This document shows, piece by piece, positions 1 through 8,734 of a stretch of 64,000 bases of DNA. This DNA is from Rhizobium sp. L43 (GTDB lineage Bacteria > Pseudomonadota > Alphaproteobacteria > Rhizobiales > Rhizobiaceae). A program made the translations under genes and the position numbers. The stretch is from assembly GCF_002531725.1 (NCBI RefSeq), contig NZ_NWSQ01000008.1:186001-250000 (forward strand), in the 5' to 3' direction. How positions within the stretch are numbered: position 1 is the stretch's first letter; every line of letters begins with the position of its first letter. The notes under the pieces are model-generated. The model had not been told where the DNA came from, did not search any database, and was given only the letters and a program-made list of their open reading frames with translations.

Positions 1-33
1 AGCTGCAGAATGTTCGCCCAGGAGGAAGCATCG

Positions 34-990
34 GTGTCCATATCGAATTCGGTCATTGCTAGGGATGGCGCTCCGGCAATTTCCAGCCGGAAAGTCACGG
101 TCCTGTCCAAACGCCAGCGCAAGCTGCGCAATGCGCTCGTCGCCTATTCCTTCATCGCGCCGAATTTCATTGGTTTCGCCGTCTTCACGCTCGGCCCGAT
201 CCTCTTCGCCTTCGCGCTCGCCTTCATGCATTGGGACGGCTCGAATGCGATCACATTTGCCGGGCTGGATAATTTCTGGCGCCTCTTCGAGGACAAGGCG
301 TTCATCGCCGCGTTCTGGAACACGGTCATCTATACGGTCGCCTCGGTGCCGGCGACGCTGCTCTGCGCGCTCGGCCTCGCCGTTCTCCTCAACCAGAAGA
401 TCGTCGGGCGGAATTTCTTCCGCACGGCGATGTTCTTCCCCTATGTCGCCTCGCTGGTGGCCGTCGCCGTCGTCTGGAACATGATCTTCAATCCCGAGAT
501 GGGGCCGGTGAACATGATCCTCTACACGCTCGGCCTCGATCCCAAGAACATGCCGGGATGGGCGGCCGATCGCCACTGGGCGATGGTGACGGTGATCCTC
601 TTCGGCATCTGGAAGAACATGGGTTACTACATGGTCATCTATCTGGCCGGCCTGCAGAGCATCAATGCGGAGCTCTACGAGGCCGCCGATCTCGATGGCG
701 CCAACTCCTGGCAGAAGTTCATCCATGTCACCGTGCCGCAGCTCGGGCCGACAACCTTCTTCGTCACCGTCATGCTGACGATCCAGTCCTTCAAGGTGTT
801 CGACCAGATCTACATGATCACCCAGGGCGGGCCCGGCACCTCGACGCTCGTCCTCGTCTACCACATCTACAACGAGGCCTTTATTTCCTGGGATCTCGGT
901 TATTCCAGCATGGTTTCGCTGGTGCTGTTCTTTCTCGTGCTCGCCGTCACGGTCTTCCAGTTTCGGCGCCAAAGGGAGGACGAGGCATGA
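34..990 (+). CDS. ABC sugar transporter permease (MalF/UgpA type)
   Basis: Inner-membrane permease of a carbohydrate ABC importer (CUT1 type). A cytoplasmic N-terminus is followed by a first membrane helix (LVAYSFIAPNFIGF), further helices, and the EAA loop that contacts the ATPase (ELYEAADLDGANSWQKF). I start it at GTG 34 because AGGAGG lies at 20-25, eight bases upstream; an in-frame ATG at 10 has no visible ribosome site because the window begins there. The stop overlaps the next permease start (ATGA), so the two are translationally coupled. The substrate is inferred from neighbours (GH88 hydrolase) to be a plant uronic-acid oligosaccharide. The family call is firm; the substrate is not. 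Confidence 0.93.
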   Translation: MSISNSVIARDGAPAISSRKVTVLSKRQRKLRNALVAYSFIAPNFIGFAVFTLGPILFAFALAFMHWDGSNAITFAGLDNFWRLFEDKAFIAAFWNTVIYTVASVPATLLCALGLAVLLNQKIVGRNFFRTAMFFPYVASLVAVAVVWNMIFNPEMGPVNMILYTLGLDPKNMPGWAADRHWAMVTVILFGIWKNMGYYMVIYLAGLQSINAELYEAADLDGANSWQKFIHVTVPQLGPTTFFVTVMLTIQSFKVFDQIYMITQGGPGTSTLVLVYHIYNEAFISWDLGYSSMVSLVLFFLVLAVTVFQFRRQREDEA

Positions 991-1823
991 GGATTGCCGG
1001 ACGCAAAGTCACCCTCAAGACGGTCCTCCTCTATGCCATCGTGATCACCGTCACGCTGGTCATGCTGATGCCCTTCGCCTGGATGCTTTCGGCGTCACTG
1101 AAGCTCAGCCGCGACGTCTTCGCCTTTCCGATCGAGTGGATACCATCCGAGCCGCAATGGCAGAACTACGTCGATATCTGGACGAAGATTCCGCTCGCCC
1201 TTTTCATCTACAACACCTCTAAGCTGACGATCATCGTCACGCTGCTGCAGCTGCTCACCTCCAGCTTCGCCGCCTACGCCTTCGCCAAGCTGAATTTTCC
1301 TTACAAAAACACGCTGTTCCTCGGTTACATCGCCACCATCGCCATGCCCTGGCAGGTCTATATGGTGCCGCAATTCCTGCTGATGCGCGAGTTCGGCCTC
1401 AACAACACGCATCTGGCGCTGATCTGCCTGCAGGCCTTCACCGCCTTCGGCGTTTTCCTGATGCGGCAGTTCTACATGTCGATCCCGACCGAGCTCTGCG
1501 AGGCGGCCCGCATCGACGGCATGAACGAGTACCAGATCTGGGCGCGCATCATGCTGCCGCTTTCGAAACCGGCGCTCTCGACGCTGACGATCTTCACCTT
1601 CGTCACCACCTGGAACGACTTCCTCGGGCCGATGATCTATCTCACCAAGACCGAGCTGAAGACCGTCCAGATCGGGCTGCGCATGTTCATCTCGCAATAT
1701 TCGGCCGAATACGGGCTTATCATGGCGGCCTCCGTCGTCGCCCTCATCCCAGTTCTCGTCGTCTTCCTCTCTCTCCAGCGCTTCTTCGTCGAAGGCATCG
1801 CCTCGACGGGACTGAAGGGTTAA
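987..1823 (+). CDS. ABC sugar transporter permease (MalG/UgpE type)
   Basis: Second inner-membrane permease of the same carbohydrate importer, 278 aa, the usual length for the MalG group. About six helices are visible, starting with VLLYAIVITVTLVMLMPFAWML, and the EAA motif reads ELCEAARIDGMNEYQIW. The start at ATG 987 overlaps the stop of the preceding permease by four bases and AGGGAGGA lies just upstream, which rules out longer in-frame starts. It is expected to form the heterodimeric channel with the upstream permease and be powered by the ATPase encoded at 3016-4125. Confidence 0.94.
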   Translation: MRIAGRKVTLKTVLLYAIVITVTLVMLMPFAWMLSASLKLSRDVFAFPIEWIPSEPQWQNYVDIWTKIPLALFIYNTSKLTIIVTLLQLLTSSFAAYAFAKLNFPYKNTLFLGYIATIAMPWQVYMVPQFLLMREFGLNNTHLALICLQAFTAFGVFLMRQFYMSIPTELCEAARIDGMNEYQIWARIMLPLSKPALSTLTIFTFVTTWNDFLGPMIYLTKTELKTVQIGLRMFISQYSAEYGLIMAASVVALIPVLVVFLSLQRFFVEGIASTGLKG

Positions 1824-1827
1824 ATCC

Positions 1828-3000
1828 ATGAACGCCGTCTCGTCCGTCGCCCCGCAGCCGATCACCGATGAGGAAGTGAAAGCCGCGCTCGATCTTGCCG
1901 TCGCCCAGATCCGACGCAACCTTCCTGAGTTCACCTACGCCGCGCAGAACCATTCGAGCGTCGGCAATTTCTATCCCGCCGTGGCGAACACCCAATGGAC
2001 CGCGGGCTTCTGGCCCGGAGAGCTGTGGCTCGCCTTCGAGCATAGCGGCGATCCGGTCTTCCGCCATGCCGCGCAGATCCAGGTCCAGTCTTTCCTGCAC
2101 CGGATCCTCAATCGGATCGAGACCGATCATCACGATATGGGCTTTCTCTATTCGCCCTCGTGCATTGCCGCCTGGAAGCTCGTCGGAGACGAGGACGGCT
2201 GCAAGGCGGCGATCCTGGCCGCCGATCAGCTGGTCGAACGCTTCCAGCCGATCGGCCAGTTCATCCAGGCCTGGGGCCATAAGGGCAAGGCGGAGGAATA
2301 CCGCTATATCATCGATTGCCTTTTAAACCTGCCACTGCTCTACTGGGCAAGCCGCGAGACCGGCGATCCGAAATACCGTGAGATCGCGCTCACCCACGCC
2401 CGCACCACGCTCGCCAATTCGGTCCGGCCTGACGATTCCACCTACCATACCTTCTACATGGACCCGGTCACCGGCGCGCCGGTGCGCGGCGCCACCAAAC
2501 AGGGCTATCGGGACGACAGCGCCTGGGCGCGCGGCCAGGCCTGGGGCATTGCGGGCATGGCGGTCTCCTATCGCTATGAGCGGATCGAGGAATATCGCCA
2601 GACTTTCGACCGGCTGCTCACCTTCTATCTCAACCGGCTACCGGCCGACATGGTGCCCTATTGGGATCTGGTTTTTTCGGACGGCGACGGCGAGCCGCGC
2701 GACAGCTCCTCGGCCTCGATCACTGCCTGCGGCCTGCTCGAAATGGCCGAACTCGTCGAAGCCGACGCCGCCGAGCGCTATCGGACGCTGGCGCGGCGCA
2801 TGATGAAGAGCCTTGCCGACCACTATGCCGTCAAGGACCCGACCATCTCGAACGGGCTGGTGCTGCACGCCACCTATTCGAAGAAATCGCCGTTCAATAC
2901 CTGCCGCGGCGAAGGCGTCGATGAATGCGTCTCCTGGGGAGATTATTATTACATGGAAGCTTTGACGCGGCTGTCGCGCCGCTGGTCTTCCTATTGGTGA
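1828..3000 (+). CDS. Glycoside hydrolase family 88, unsaturated glucuronyl hydrolase-like
   Basis: Predicted cytoplasmic (alpha/alpha)6-barrel hydrolase that removes the unsaturated uronic acid left at the non-reducing end by polysaccharide lyases. The two family aspartates are visible: D103 in HHDMGFLYS and D163 in IIDCLLNLPLLYW, spaced as D88 and D149 are in Bacillus UGL. A Trp-rich substrate cleft (WTAGFWPGELWLAF, SAWARGQAWG) also fits. No signal peptide. It lies four bases after the permease genes and 15 before the ATPase gene, so imported disaccharides are probably cleaved in the cytoplasm. GH105 (unsaturated rhamnogalacturonyl hydrolase) is a related alternative; the HHDMGF motif favours GH88. 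Confidence 0.87.
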   Translation: MNAVSSVAPQPITDEEVKAALDLAVAQIRRNLPEFTYAAQNHSSVGNFYPAVANTQWTAGFWPGELWLAFEHSGDPVFRHAAQIQVQSFLHRILNRIETDHHDMGFLYSPSCIAAWKLVGDEDGCKAAILAADQLVERFQPIGQFIQAWGHKGKAEEYRYIIDCLLNLPLLYWASRETGDPKYREIALTHARTTLANSVRPDDSTYHTFYMDPVTGAPVRGATKQGYRDDSAWARGQAWGIAGMAVSYRYERIEEYRQTFDRLLTFYLNRLPADMVPYWDLVFSDGDGEPRDSSSASITACGLLEMAELVEADAAERYRTLARRMMKSLADHYAVKDPTISNGLVLHATYSKKSPFNTCRGEGVDECVSWGDYYYMEALTRLSRRWSSYW

Positions 3001-3015
3001 CCTCAGGAGGACCCG

Positions 3016-4125
3016 ATGGCCAGCATTTCGCTTAAAGAGCTGAACAAATCCTACGGCGCACTCACCGTCGTCCACGACATCGATCTGGAGATCGCCGACA
3101 AGGAATTCATCATCCTGGTCGGCCCCTCCGGCTGCGGCAAATCGACGACGCTCAGGATGATCGCCGGCCTCGAGGAAATCTCCGGCGGCGAACTCAAGAT
3201 CGGCGGCGACGTGATGAACGACGTCCCCTCCAAGGACCGGGATATCGCCATGGTCTTCCAGAACTATGCGCTCTATCCGCATATGACCGTCTACAAGAAC
3301 ATGGCCTTCGGCCTGCAGCTGAGGAAAGTCTCGCGCGACTTCATCGATAAGCAGGTACAGGACGCGGCGAAGATCCTCGACATCACGCATCTCCTCAACC
3401 GCAAGCCGAAGGCGCTTTCGGGCGGCCAGCGCCAGCGCGTGGCGCTCGGCCGCGCCATGGTGCGCAACCCCGCCGTCTTCCTGCTCGACGAGCCGCTGTC
3501 CAACCTCGACGCCAAGCTGCGCGGCACGATGCGCTCTGAGATCACCAAGCTGCACAAGCGCCTCAACGCCACCTTCATCTATGTCACCCACGACCAGGTG
3601 GAGGCCATGACCATGGCCGACCGGATCGTCGTCATGAAGGACGGCCATATCCAGCAGGTCGACACGCCGCAGAACCTCTACGACCGTCCCGTCAACATGT
3701 TCGTCGCCGGCTTCATCGGCGCGCCGCAGATGAACATGCTGCCCTCGACCATCACGCGGCGAGGCGACCGCTATGTCGCCGTCTTCGACGGCAGGGAACT
3801 GCCGCTGCCCGATCATTTCGACAAGAGCCGGATCGCCCCCTATGAGGGCCGCGAACTGGTGCTCGGCATCCGTCCGGAGAACTTCCACGAACTGCCGCCG
3901 GCCGACATTCCGGCAGAAAACCTGGCGCCGCTGAAGGCGGTCGTCGAACTTGCCGAACCGATGGGCTCGGAAGTGCATCTGAACATGGTGGCGGGCGGGC
4001 GCAATCTCATCGCCCGTGTGTCGCCGCGCTTCCGGCCTGATATCGGCGAGGAGGCGACGCTGGTCGCCGACATGAGCAATGCGCAGCTGTTCGACAGGGA
4101 AACGGAACGCTCGATTCTTTACTGA
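3016..4125 (+). CDS. Sugar ABC transporter ATP-binding protein (MsmK/UgpC type)
   Basis: ATPase subunit for the carbohydrate importer, 369 aa. Walker A is GPSGCGKST at residues 36-44, the Q-loop is MVFQNYALYPHM, the signature is LSGGQRQR, Walker B is VFLLDEPLSNLD and the H-loop is YVTHDQVEAM. A C-terminal TOBE/OB-like regulatory domain from about residue 240 (MNMLPSTITRRGDRY, VLGIRPENF) is typical of the MalK group. AGGAGG at 3005-3010 precedes ATG 3016. It is in the same operon as both permeases and the GH88 gene. Confidence 0.95.
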   Translation: MASISLKELNKSYGALTVVHDIDLEIADKEFIILVGPSGCGKSTTLRMIAGLEEISGGELKIGGDVMNDVPSKDRDIAMVFQNYALYPHMTVYKNMAFGLQLRKVSRDFIDKQVQDAAKILDITHLLNRKPKALSGGQRQRVALGRAMVRNPAVFLLDEPLSNLDAKLRGTMRSEITKLHKRLNATFIYVTHDQVEAMTMADRIVVMKDGHIQQVDTPQNLYDRPVNMFVAGFIGAPQMNMLPSTITRRGDRYVAVFDGRELPLPDHFDKSRIAPYEGRELVLGIRPENFHELPPADIPAENLAPLKAVVELAEPMGSEVHLNMVAGGRNLIARVSPRFRPDIGEEATLVADMSNAQLFDRETERSILY

Positions 4126-4143
4126 GCGCTTGGGGAGACGGCC

Positions 4144-4857
4144 ATGCAGTGGTTGCGGGATATGTGGACGAAGGAGGGGCCGGGCATTGCGAAGGATGCG
4201 CCAGCGAAGACCGGCCTTGCCCTGTTCGCCGACATCCTCGTCCGCGAATGGTGGGAGATAGTCAAGCTCAACATCCTGTTCATCCTGGCCAGCCTCCTCG
4301 TGGTGACGCTGCCGGCCGCCCTCATCGCCATGGCCCGGGTCTCGGTGGCGTTGGTGGAAGATCGCAACACCTATCTCCTCAGGGACTTCACGGAAGCCTT
4401 TCTGCGCTATTTCTGGCGCGCCACCGTTTGGGGGCTGGCGCTGACGGGAGCGCTTGCAATCGGCATCCATGCGATCGTCACCTATGCCGCCGGCGCGCGC
4501 GACAACCTGTTGCTGAGCGTGCCGCTGGCGATTGCCCTCGTCGCCACCGCCTTCGCAGCGGTTCTTGCCTGCCATCTCATCGTTCTGATGGTGATGCGCG
4601 ATCTGCCGGTGCTGCGGCTCCTGCGCCTCGCGGCACTCGCATCCGTCATCCGTCCGCTCCCGGCGCTTGGCTCACTCGCCTTCGTCGCCAGCCTCTGGCT
4701 GGCGCATATCCTCTTCTATCCGGTTTCCGTGTTCATGCCGGCAACCTTCAATTTTTCACTCGGAATGTTCGCCGTCGCATTCGGCGTCCATCGGGCGGCG
4801 GTGCTGGTTCTGGACCTGCCAGAGGCAATGCAGCTGCACCGACACTTCATAAAATAA
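4144..4857 (+). CDS. YesL/DUF624 family membrane protein
   Basis: Integral membrane protein of 237 aa with about five hydrophobic segments (ILFILASLLVVTLPAALIAMARV; LALTGALAIGIHAIVTY; LLSVPLAIALVATAFAAVLACHL). The N-terminus (KTGLALFADILVREWWEIVKLNILF) is typical of DUF624/YesL, a family encoded beside pectin and rhamnogalacturonan ABC systems (as in Bacillus yesLMNOPQ). Molecular function is unknown; an accessory role in transport is plausible. It lies 18 bases after the ATPase gene and 35 before the binding-protein gene, so it belongs to this operon. Confident as a family call, not as a function. Confidence 0.82.
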   Translation: MQWLRDMWTKEGPGIAKDAPAKTGLALFADILVREWWEIVKLNILFILASLLVVTLPAALIAMARVSVALVEDRNTYLLRDFTEAFLRYFWRATVWGLALTGALAIGIHAIVTYAAGARDNLLLSVPLAIALVATAFAAVLACHLIVLMVMRDLPVLRLLRLAALASVIRPLPALGSLAFVASLWLAHILFYPVSVFMPATFNFSLGMFAVAFGVHRAAVLVLDLPEAMQLHRHFIK

Positions 4858-4892
4858 CTGATCCAGAGATGATCCAGGGAAGGAGAACGGGA

Positions 4893-6167
4893 ATGTATTT
4901 GGATAAATTCGGGAGGACGATGAAACTTGCCTTGGCAGGTTTCACCTTGGCCGCGACAACGGCCGGCGCAGCACTTGCCGAGGATGCCGTAACGCTCAAA
5001 TGGGCTTTGTGGGACTGGGACAAGACCGCCTATTACAAGCCTCTGATCGAGGCCTATCAGGCCAAGCATCCAAACGTGAAGTTCGAGCCGATGGATCTCG
5101 GCTCGCAGGACTACCAGCAGATGATCTCGACGCAGCTGACCGGCGGCTCCAAGGACATCGACATCGTCACCATCAAGGATGTGCCGGGCTACACCAATCT
5201 AGTGCGCGCCGGCAATATCGCCGATCTCAGCAGCTTCGTGACCGAGCAGAAGATCGATCCGGCGCCCTATGGCGGCCTGATCGAGGAACTGACCATCGAC
5301 GGCAAGATCTATTCGCTGCCGTTCCGCTCCGACTTCTGGATCGTCTATTACAACAAGGACATATTCGACAAATCAGGCGTCCCCTACCCCACGAATGACA
5401 TGACCTGGGCCCAGTTCGACGCGACCGCCGAGAAGCTTACGGGCGGTATGGGCACCAACAAGACCTATGGCGCGTTGCTGCATACCTGGCGTTCGACCGT
5501 CCAGCTGCCCGGCATCCTCGACGGAAAACACACGCTCGTCGATGGCGACTACGCCTTCCTCAAGCCCTGGTACGAGCGGGCGCTCACCCTGCAGAAGGAT
5601 GGCGCCATCCCCTCCTATGCCTTCCTGAAGACATCGAACACCCATTATTCGGCGCTGTTCTTCAACGGCACAATCGGCATGCTGCCGATGGGAACCTGGT
5701 TCGTCGGCACGCAGATCGCCAAGGTGAAATCGGGTGAATCGAAGAGCAAGAACTGGGGCATCGTGAAGTTCCCGCATCCGGATGGCGTGGCAGCCGGCAC
5801 AACGGCTGCGCAGATCTCGGGCCTGGCGGTCAATGCCAATTCCGAGCACAAGGCTGCAGCGCTCGATTTCATCAAATTCGTCACCGGTCCTGAGGGCGCG
5901 GCAGTCATCGCGTCAACGGGCACCTTCCCGGCGCTCAAGACCGCCGACGTCAGCGCAAAGATCGCGGCAACGCCCGGCTTCCCTGATGACGCGGCCAGCA
6001 AGGAAGCGCTGATACCGTCGAAGGCCTATCTGGAGATGGCGGTCAATCCGAACGCCGCCAAGATCGAGGTCGTGCTCAATCGCGTGCATGACGCTGTCAT
6101 GACCGACAATACCTCGATCGACGACGGATTGAAGGAAATGACCGAAGGCGTGAAGGCCATCAAGTAG
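4893..6167 (+). CDS. Extracellular sugar-binding protein of ABC transporter
   Basis: Periplasmic solute-binding protein (family 1, MalE-like), 424 aa. It has a Sec signal peptide with probable cleavage after AAGAALA at residue 29, then VTLKWALWDWDK and a hinge-type architecture; aromatic residues such as MGTWFVGTQ are candidate ligand contacts. The start is ATG 4893 because AAGGAGAA precedes it at good spacing; a later ATG at 4920 has a purine run only two bases away. The gene is downstream of its permeases, an unusual order, and is followed by a GC-rich hairpin at 6187-6215. The ligand is unknown, probably an oligogalacturonide or rhamnogalacturonan fragment. Confidence 0.92.
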   Translation: MYLDKFGRTMKLALAGFTLAATTAGAALAEDAVTLKWALWDWDKTAYYKPLIEAYQAKHPNVKFEPMDLGSQDYQQMISTQLTGGSKDIDIVTIKDVPGYTNLVRAGNIADLSSFVTEQKIDPAPYGGLIEELTIDGKIYSLPFRSDFWIVYYNKDIFDKSGVPYPTNDMTWAQFDATAEKLTGGMGTNKTYGALLHTWRSTVQLPGILDGKHTLVDGDYAFLKPWYERALTLQKDGAIPSYAFLKTSNTHYSALFFNGTIGMLPMGTWFVGTQIAKVKSGESKSKNWGIVKFPHPDGVAAGTTAAQISGLAVNANSEHKAAALDFIKFVTGPEGAAVIASTGTFPALKTADVSAKIAATPGFPDDAASKEALIPSKAYLEMAVNPNAAKIEVVLNRVHDAVMTDNTSIDDGLKEMTEGVKAIK

Positions 6168-6186
6168 ACCTTACGAGATTGCTGAC

Positions 6187-6215
6187 GGCCGCGGCCATGA
6201 ACCTGGTCCGCGGCC
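6187..6215 (+). terminator. Hairpin after the binding-protein gene
   Basis: Eight-base perfect inverted repeat GGCCGCGG (6187-6194) and CCGCGGCC (6208-6215) with a 13-base loop, between the solute-binding protein and the DUF2264 gene. No T-tract follows. It is better read as a transcript-stabilising or partial attenuating hairpin than as a full terminator; such hairpins are common after binding-protein genes, which need more product than the rest of the operon. Confidence 0.45.
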
Positions 6216-6246
6216 AGTCCTGTTCCTATGAATTTCGAGCCTGACA

Positions 6247-8097
6247 ATGATATATGATCCCATCAGGGCCAATCCGCTTTTCGGCAATCCGCTGAAGACA
6301 CGCGACGACCTCGCCAAGGCCGTCATCGACCTGTTCGAGCCACTCCTGCCGTATTTTTCCGAAGGTGGCGCCCGCGTGCGCCTGGGTGCCGCCGGCGCGA
6401 TCTTCGACCGTGCGGCCGCGGATCTGGAAGGATTTGCACGGCCGCTCTGGGGTATCGTCCCGCTTGTTGCCGGTGGCGGCGACTTCCCGCATTGGGATCT
6501 CTACCGGCGCGGGCTGGCGAACGGCACCAATCCCGCCCATCCCGAATATTGGGGCGATCTTGCCGACCGCAACCAGCGGCTGGTCGAACTCGCCGCCGTC
6601 GGATTTGCGCTGGCGCTGGTGCCGGAACACATCTGGGAACCCTTGAGCGATAGTCAGAAGAAGACAGTCGCAGCCTATCTTGTCGCCGCGCGGGACCTGG
6701 AATTCATCGACAACAACTGGAAATTCTTCCGCGTCCTGATCGATCTCGGATTGGAACGGATAGGCGTGACGTTCGACCACAGCCAAACCCGCGCCTATCT
6801 CGACGAGTTGGAAGCTTTCGACCTCGGGGAAGGCTGGTATCGCGACGGGCCGGTCCGGCGGGTCGATCATTACATTCCCTTCGCCATGCATTTCTACGGC
6901 CTGATCTATGCGGTGCTGGCTAAGGGCGACGAGGCGCGCAAGGAACGCTTCCGCGATCGCGCGCGGACATTCGCCGGGGATATTCGCCACTGGTTCGGCC
7001 CCGATGGCGCAGCCCTTGCCTTCGGCCGCAGCCAGACCTATCGCTTCGCGGCAGGCGGTTTCTGGGGTGCGCTTGCCTTTGCCGGCGTCGAAGCCCTGCC
7101 CTGGGCGGAGATCAAGGGCTATTACATGCGCCATATCCGCTGGTGGTCGGCGATGCCGATTGCCGATCGCGACGGCGTTCTCTCCGTCGGCTACGGCTAT
7201 CCGAACCTCTTCATGAGCGAGAGCTACAACTCTCCCGGCTCGCCCTATTGGGCGCTGAAATTCTTCCTGCCGCTCGCCCTTCCGGGGGATCATCCGCTCT
7301 GGGCCGCCGAGGAGGCGTCGCAGCCGGAATTTCCGGAGCCGGTTGCGCTGAAGCCGGCGGGAATGGTCGCCATGCACACGCCGGGAAACGTGGTCGTACT
7401 CTCCTCAGGGCAGCAGCACGACAAGATGCTCGGCGCAAACGAGAAATATTCGAAATTCGTCTATTCCACGCGCTACGCCTTCAACATCGAAGCCGACGAC
7501 CGGAATTTTTCGGCAGCAAGCTTCGACGGCATGCTCGGCCTCTCCGACGACGGAAGCCACTTCCGCATGCGGGAAAGTCTCGAAGAGGCGCTAATCGCAG
7601 GCGACCGGCTCTATTCGCGCTGGCGCCCCTGGAACGATGTCGCCATCGAGACCTGGCTGCTTCCGGCAAACCCCTGGCACATCCGCATCCACCGCATCGC
7701 CACGCCGCGCCCCCTCAGCACCATCGAGGGCGGCTTTGCGATCGAGCGCGCGGATTTCAATGCCGACCGCTCCGATGTAAGACAAGGCCGCGCCGTCTGG
7801 CACGGACAGACCGATGTCAGCGCGATCGTGGATTTATCGCCCGATCCGAGGGCCGGCCATGCGATGAGCCCGATCCCGAATACCAACCTCATCCACGCCA
7901 AGACCCTGCTACCGCAGCTGCGCGGTGACATCGCCCCCGGAACCACCGTGCTCGTGACCGCGGCGATGGCCCTGCCCAACCGCGAGAACTGGGCGGAGGC
8001 GCTCGACAACCCGCCTGCCTGCCCTCGCTTCGACCAGGTGGAGCGGCTCTTTCGCGAGGACGGCAGTCGGGTGCCGGCATTCGCCCTCCGGCAGTGA
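6247..8097 (+). CDS. DUF2264 domain-containing protein
   Basis: A 616-residue soluble protein without signal peptide, of typical DUF2264 length. Visible family features are the N-terminal NPL..NPLKTRDDL segment, an Arg/Gly-rich start of the helical domain (ARVRLGAAGAIFDRAAADLEGFARPLWG) and DNNWKFFRVLIDLGLE. The first part looks like an (alpha/alpha)n toroid and the second like a beta-sandwich, an arrangement found in polysaccharide lyases and hydrolases of uronic acids. It follows the binding-protein gene by 79 bases in the same direction. The activity is not known from sequence; a role in uronate-oligosaccharide breakdown is inferred from context. Confidence 0.8.
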   Translation: MIYDPIRANPLFGNPLKTRDDLAKAVIDLFEPLLPYFSEGGARVRLGAAGAIFDRAAADLEGFARPLWGIVPLVAGGGDFPHWDLYRRGLANGTNPAHPEYWGDLADRNQRLVELAAVGFALALVPEHIWEPLSDSQKKTVAAYLVAARDLEFIDNNWKFFRVLIDLGLERIGVTFDHSQTRAYLDELEAFDLGEGWYRDGPVRRVDHYIPFAMHFYGLIYAVLAKGDEARKERFRDRARTFAGDIRHWFGPDGAALAFGRSQTYRFAAGGFWGALAFAGVEALPWAEIKGYYMRHIRWWSAMPIADRDGVLSVGYGYPNLFMSESYNSPGSPYWALKFFLPLALPGDHPLWAAEEASQPEFPEPVALKPAGMVAMHTPGNVVVLSSGQQHDKMLGANEKYSKFVYSTRYAFNIEADDRNFSAASFDGMLGLSDDGSHFRMRESLEEALIAGDRLYSRWRPWNDVAIETWLLPANPWHIRIHRIATPRPLSTIEGGFAIERADFNADRSDVRQGRAVWHGQTDVSAIVDLSPDPRAGHAMSPIPNTNLIHAKTLLPQLRGDIAPGTTVLVTAAMALPNRENWAEALDNPPACPRFDQVERLFREDGSRVPAFALRQ

Positions 8098-8105
8098 CTT
8101 GGGAT

Positions 8106-8133
8106 CGGGTCTTGAGCATGAGCACGAGACCCG
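8106..8133 (+). terminator. Putative terminator hairpin after the DUF2264 gene
   Basis: CGGGTCTTG (8106-8114) pairs with CGAGACCCG (8125-8133) with one G-T pair around a 10-base loop, nine bases after the stop of the last gene of the carbohydrate operon. There is no T-run, so factor-independent termination is uncertain. Confidence 0.45.
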
Positions 8134-8157
8134 CTGAAACAGTCCGGCCCTCCCTGC

Positions 8158-8271
8158 CTAAGGTTTTAGCGCGTCCATCAAATGCTTGCGGAAGAATGCC
8201 AGGACGTCAGCATTGAATTCCTTGTCGAACGCGGTGCGGTCGAAGTCTGGTCCAATGTCAGCAACGCGCAT
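8158..8271 (-). pseudogene. Possible C-terminal remnant of an alpha/beta-hydrolase-type gene
   Basis: On the minus strand a 37-codon open stretch reads DFDRTAFDKEFNADVLAFF followed by RKHLMDALKP and a TAG stop. This resembles the last helix of dienelactone hydrolase/esterase-like proteins. An in-frame TGA sits directly before its ATG and no ribosome site is visible, so it looks like the tail of a gene whose body has been lost. The family assignment rests on a short, low-information stretch. Confidence 0.3.
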
Positions 8272-8436
8272 TCAATTTAGCTACGGATAATATTTTTCGA
8301 GTTACTCGATAGTTATATTTATATCTTCAACTAATGAATAAGAAAAATCCACTCTGCGCAACATTGCTGTAATGAATCCGGCAAAGCGCAGCAGCTACTC
8401 AGCTTTCATTTTCCGAGATCTTGAGAGGAGGATGCA
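8272..8436 (+). promoter_or_regulatory. AT-rich upstream region of two small genes
   Basis: This stretch is clearly more AT-rich than its surroundings, especially 8280-8350, and precedes the small gene at 8437. It probably holds the promoter, but no clear -35/-10 pair, EcfG or sigma-54 element could be assigned. A strong ribosome site (GAGAGGAGG) lies immediately before ATG 8437. Confidence 0.35.
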
Positions 8437-8700
8437 ATGCCTACCATAATGGTCTGTCACGACGTCAAAGACACGAAACACTGGCTCGCTTCACCCATTC
8501 GCAAACAGGTATTGGAACCTATCGGCGTCACGAACATTCGCACGTTTACAGACCCTCAAACGTCCAACCACGTTGGTTTGGTCATGGACGTTGCAGACAT
8601 GGAAAAGTTGATGGCCTTCATGCAGACCCAGGCCGCGGCCGATGCCATGGCAAGTGACGGTGTCTTGCCCGAGACCATGATATTCCTGGTTCAATCGTAA
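8437..8700 (+). CDS. Conserved hypothetical small protein
   Basis: An 87-aa soluble protein starting MPTIMVCHDVKDTKHWLAS behind a near-perfect AGGAGG. Alternating beta/alpha character (IRTFTDPQTSNHVGLVMDVADMEKLMAFM) and the size suggest a ferredoxin-like dimeric alpha/beta-barrel fold, as in antibiotic-biosynthesis-monooxygenase-like proteins. It is followed after 34 bases by a second protein of similar size and apparent fold (8735), so the two may be a related pair. No catalytic residues can be assigned. Confidence 0.75.
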   Translation: MPTIMVCHDVKDTKHWLASPIRKQVLEPIGVTNIRTFTDPQTSNHVGLVMDVADMEKLMAFMQTQAAADAMASDGVLPETMIFLVQS

Positions 8701-8734
8701 CGCACATCGCCACGAGGGTTGGCGGGAGGATGAT

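Noticed and set aside
2638..4575. A 645-codon minus-strand open frame across three genes
   Set aside because: It spans the GH88, ATPase and DUF624 genes on the other strand and has shadow composition.
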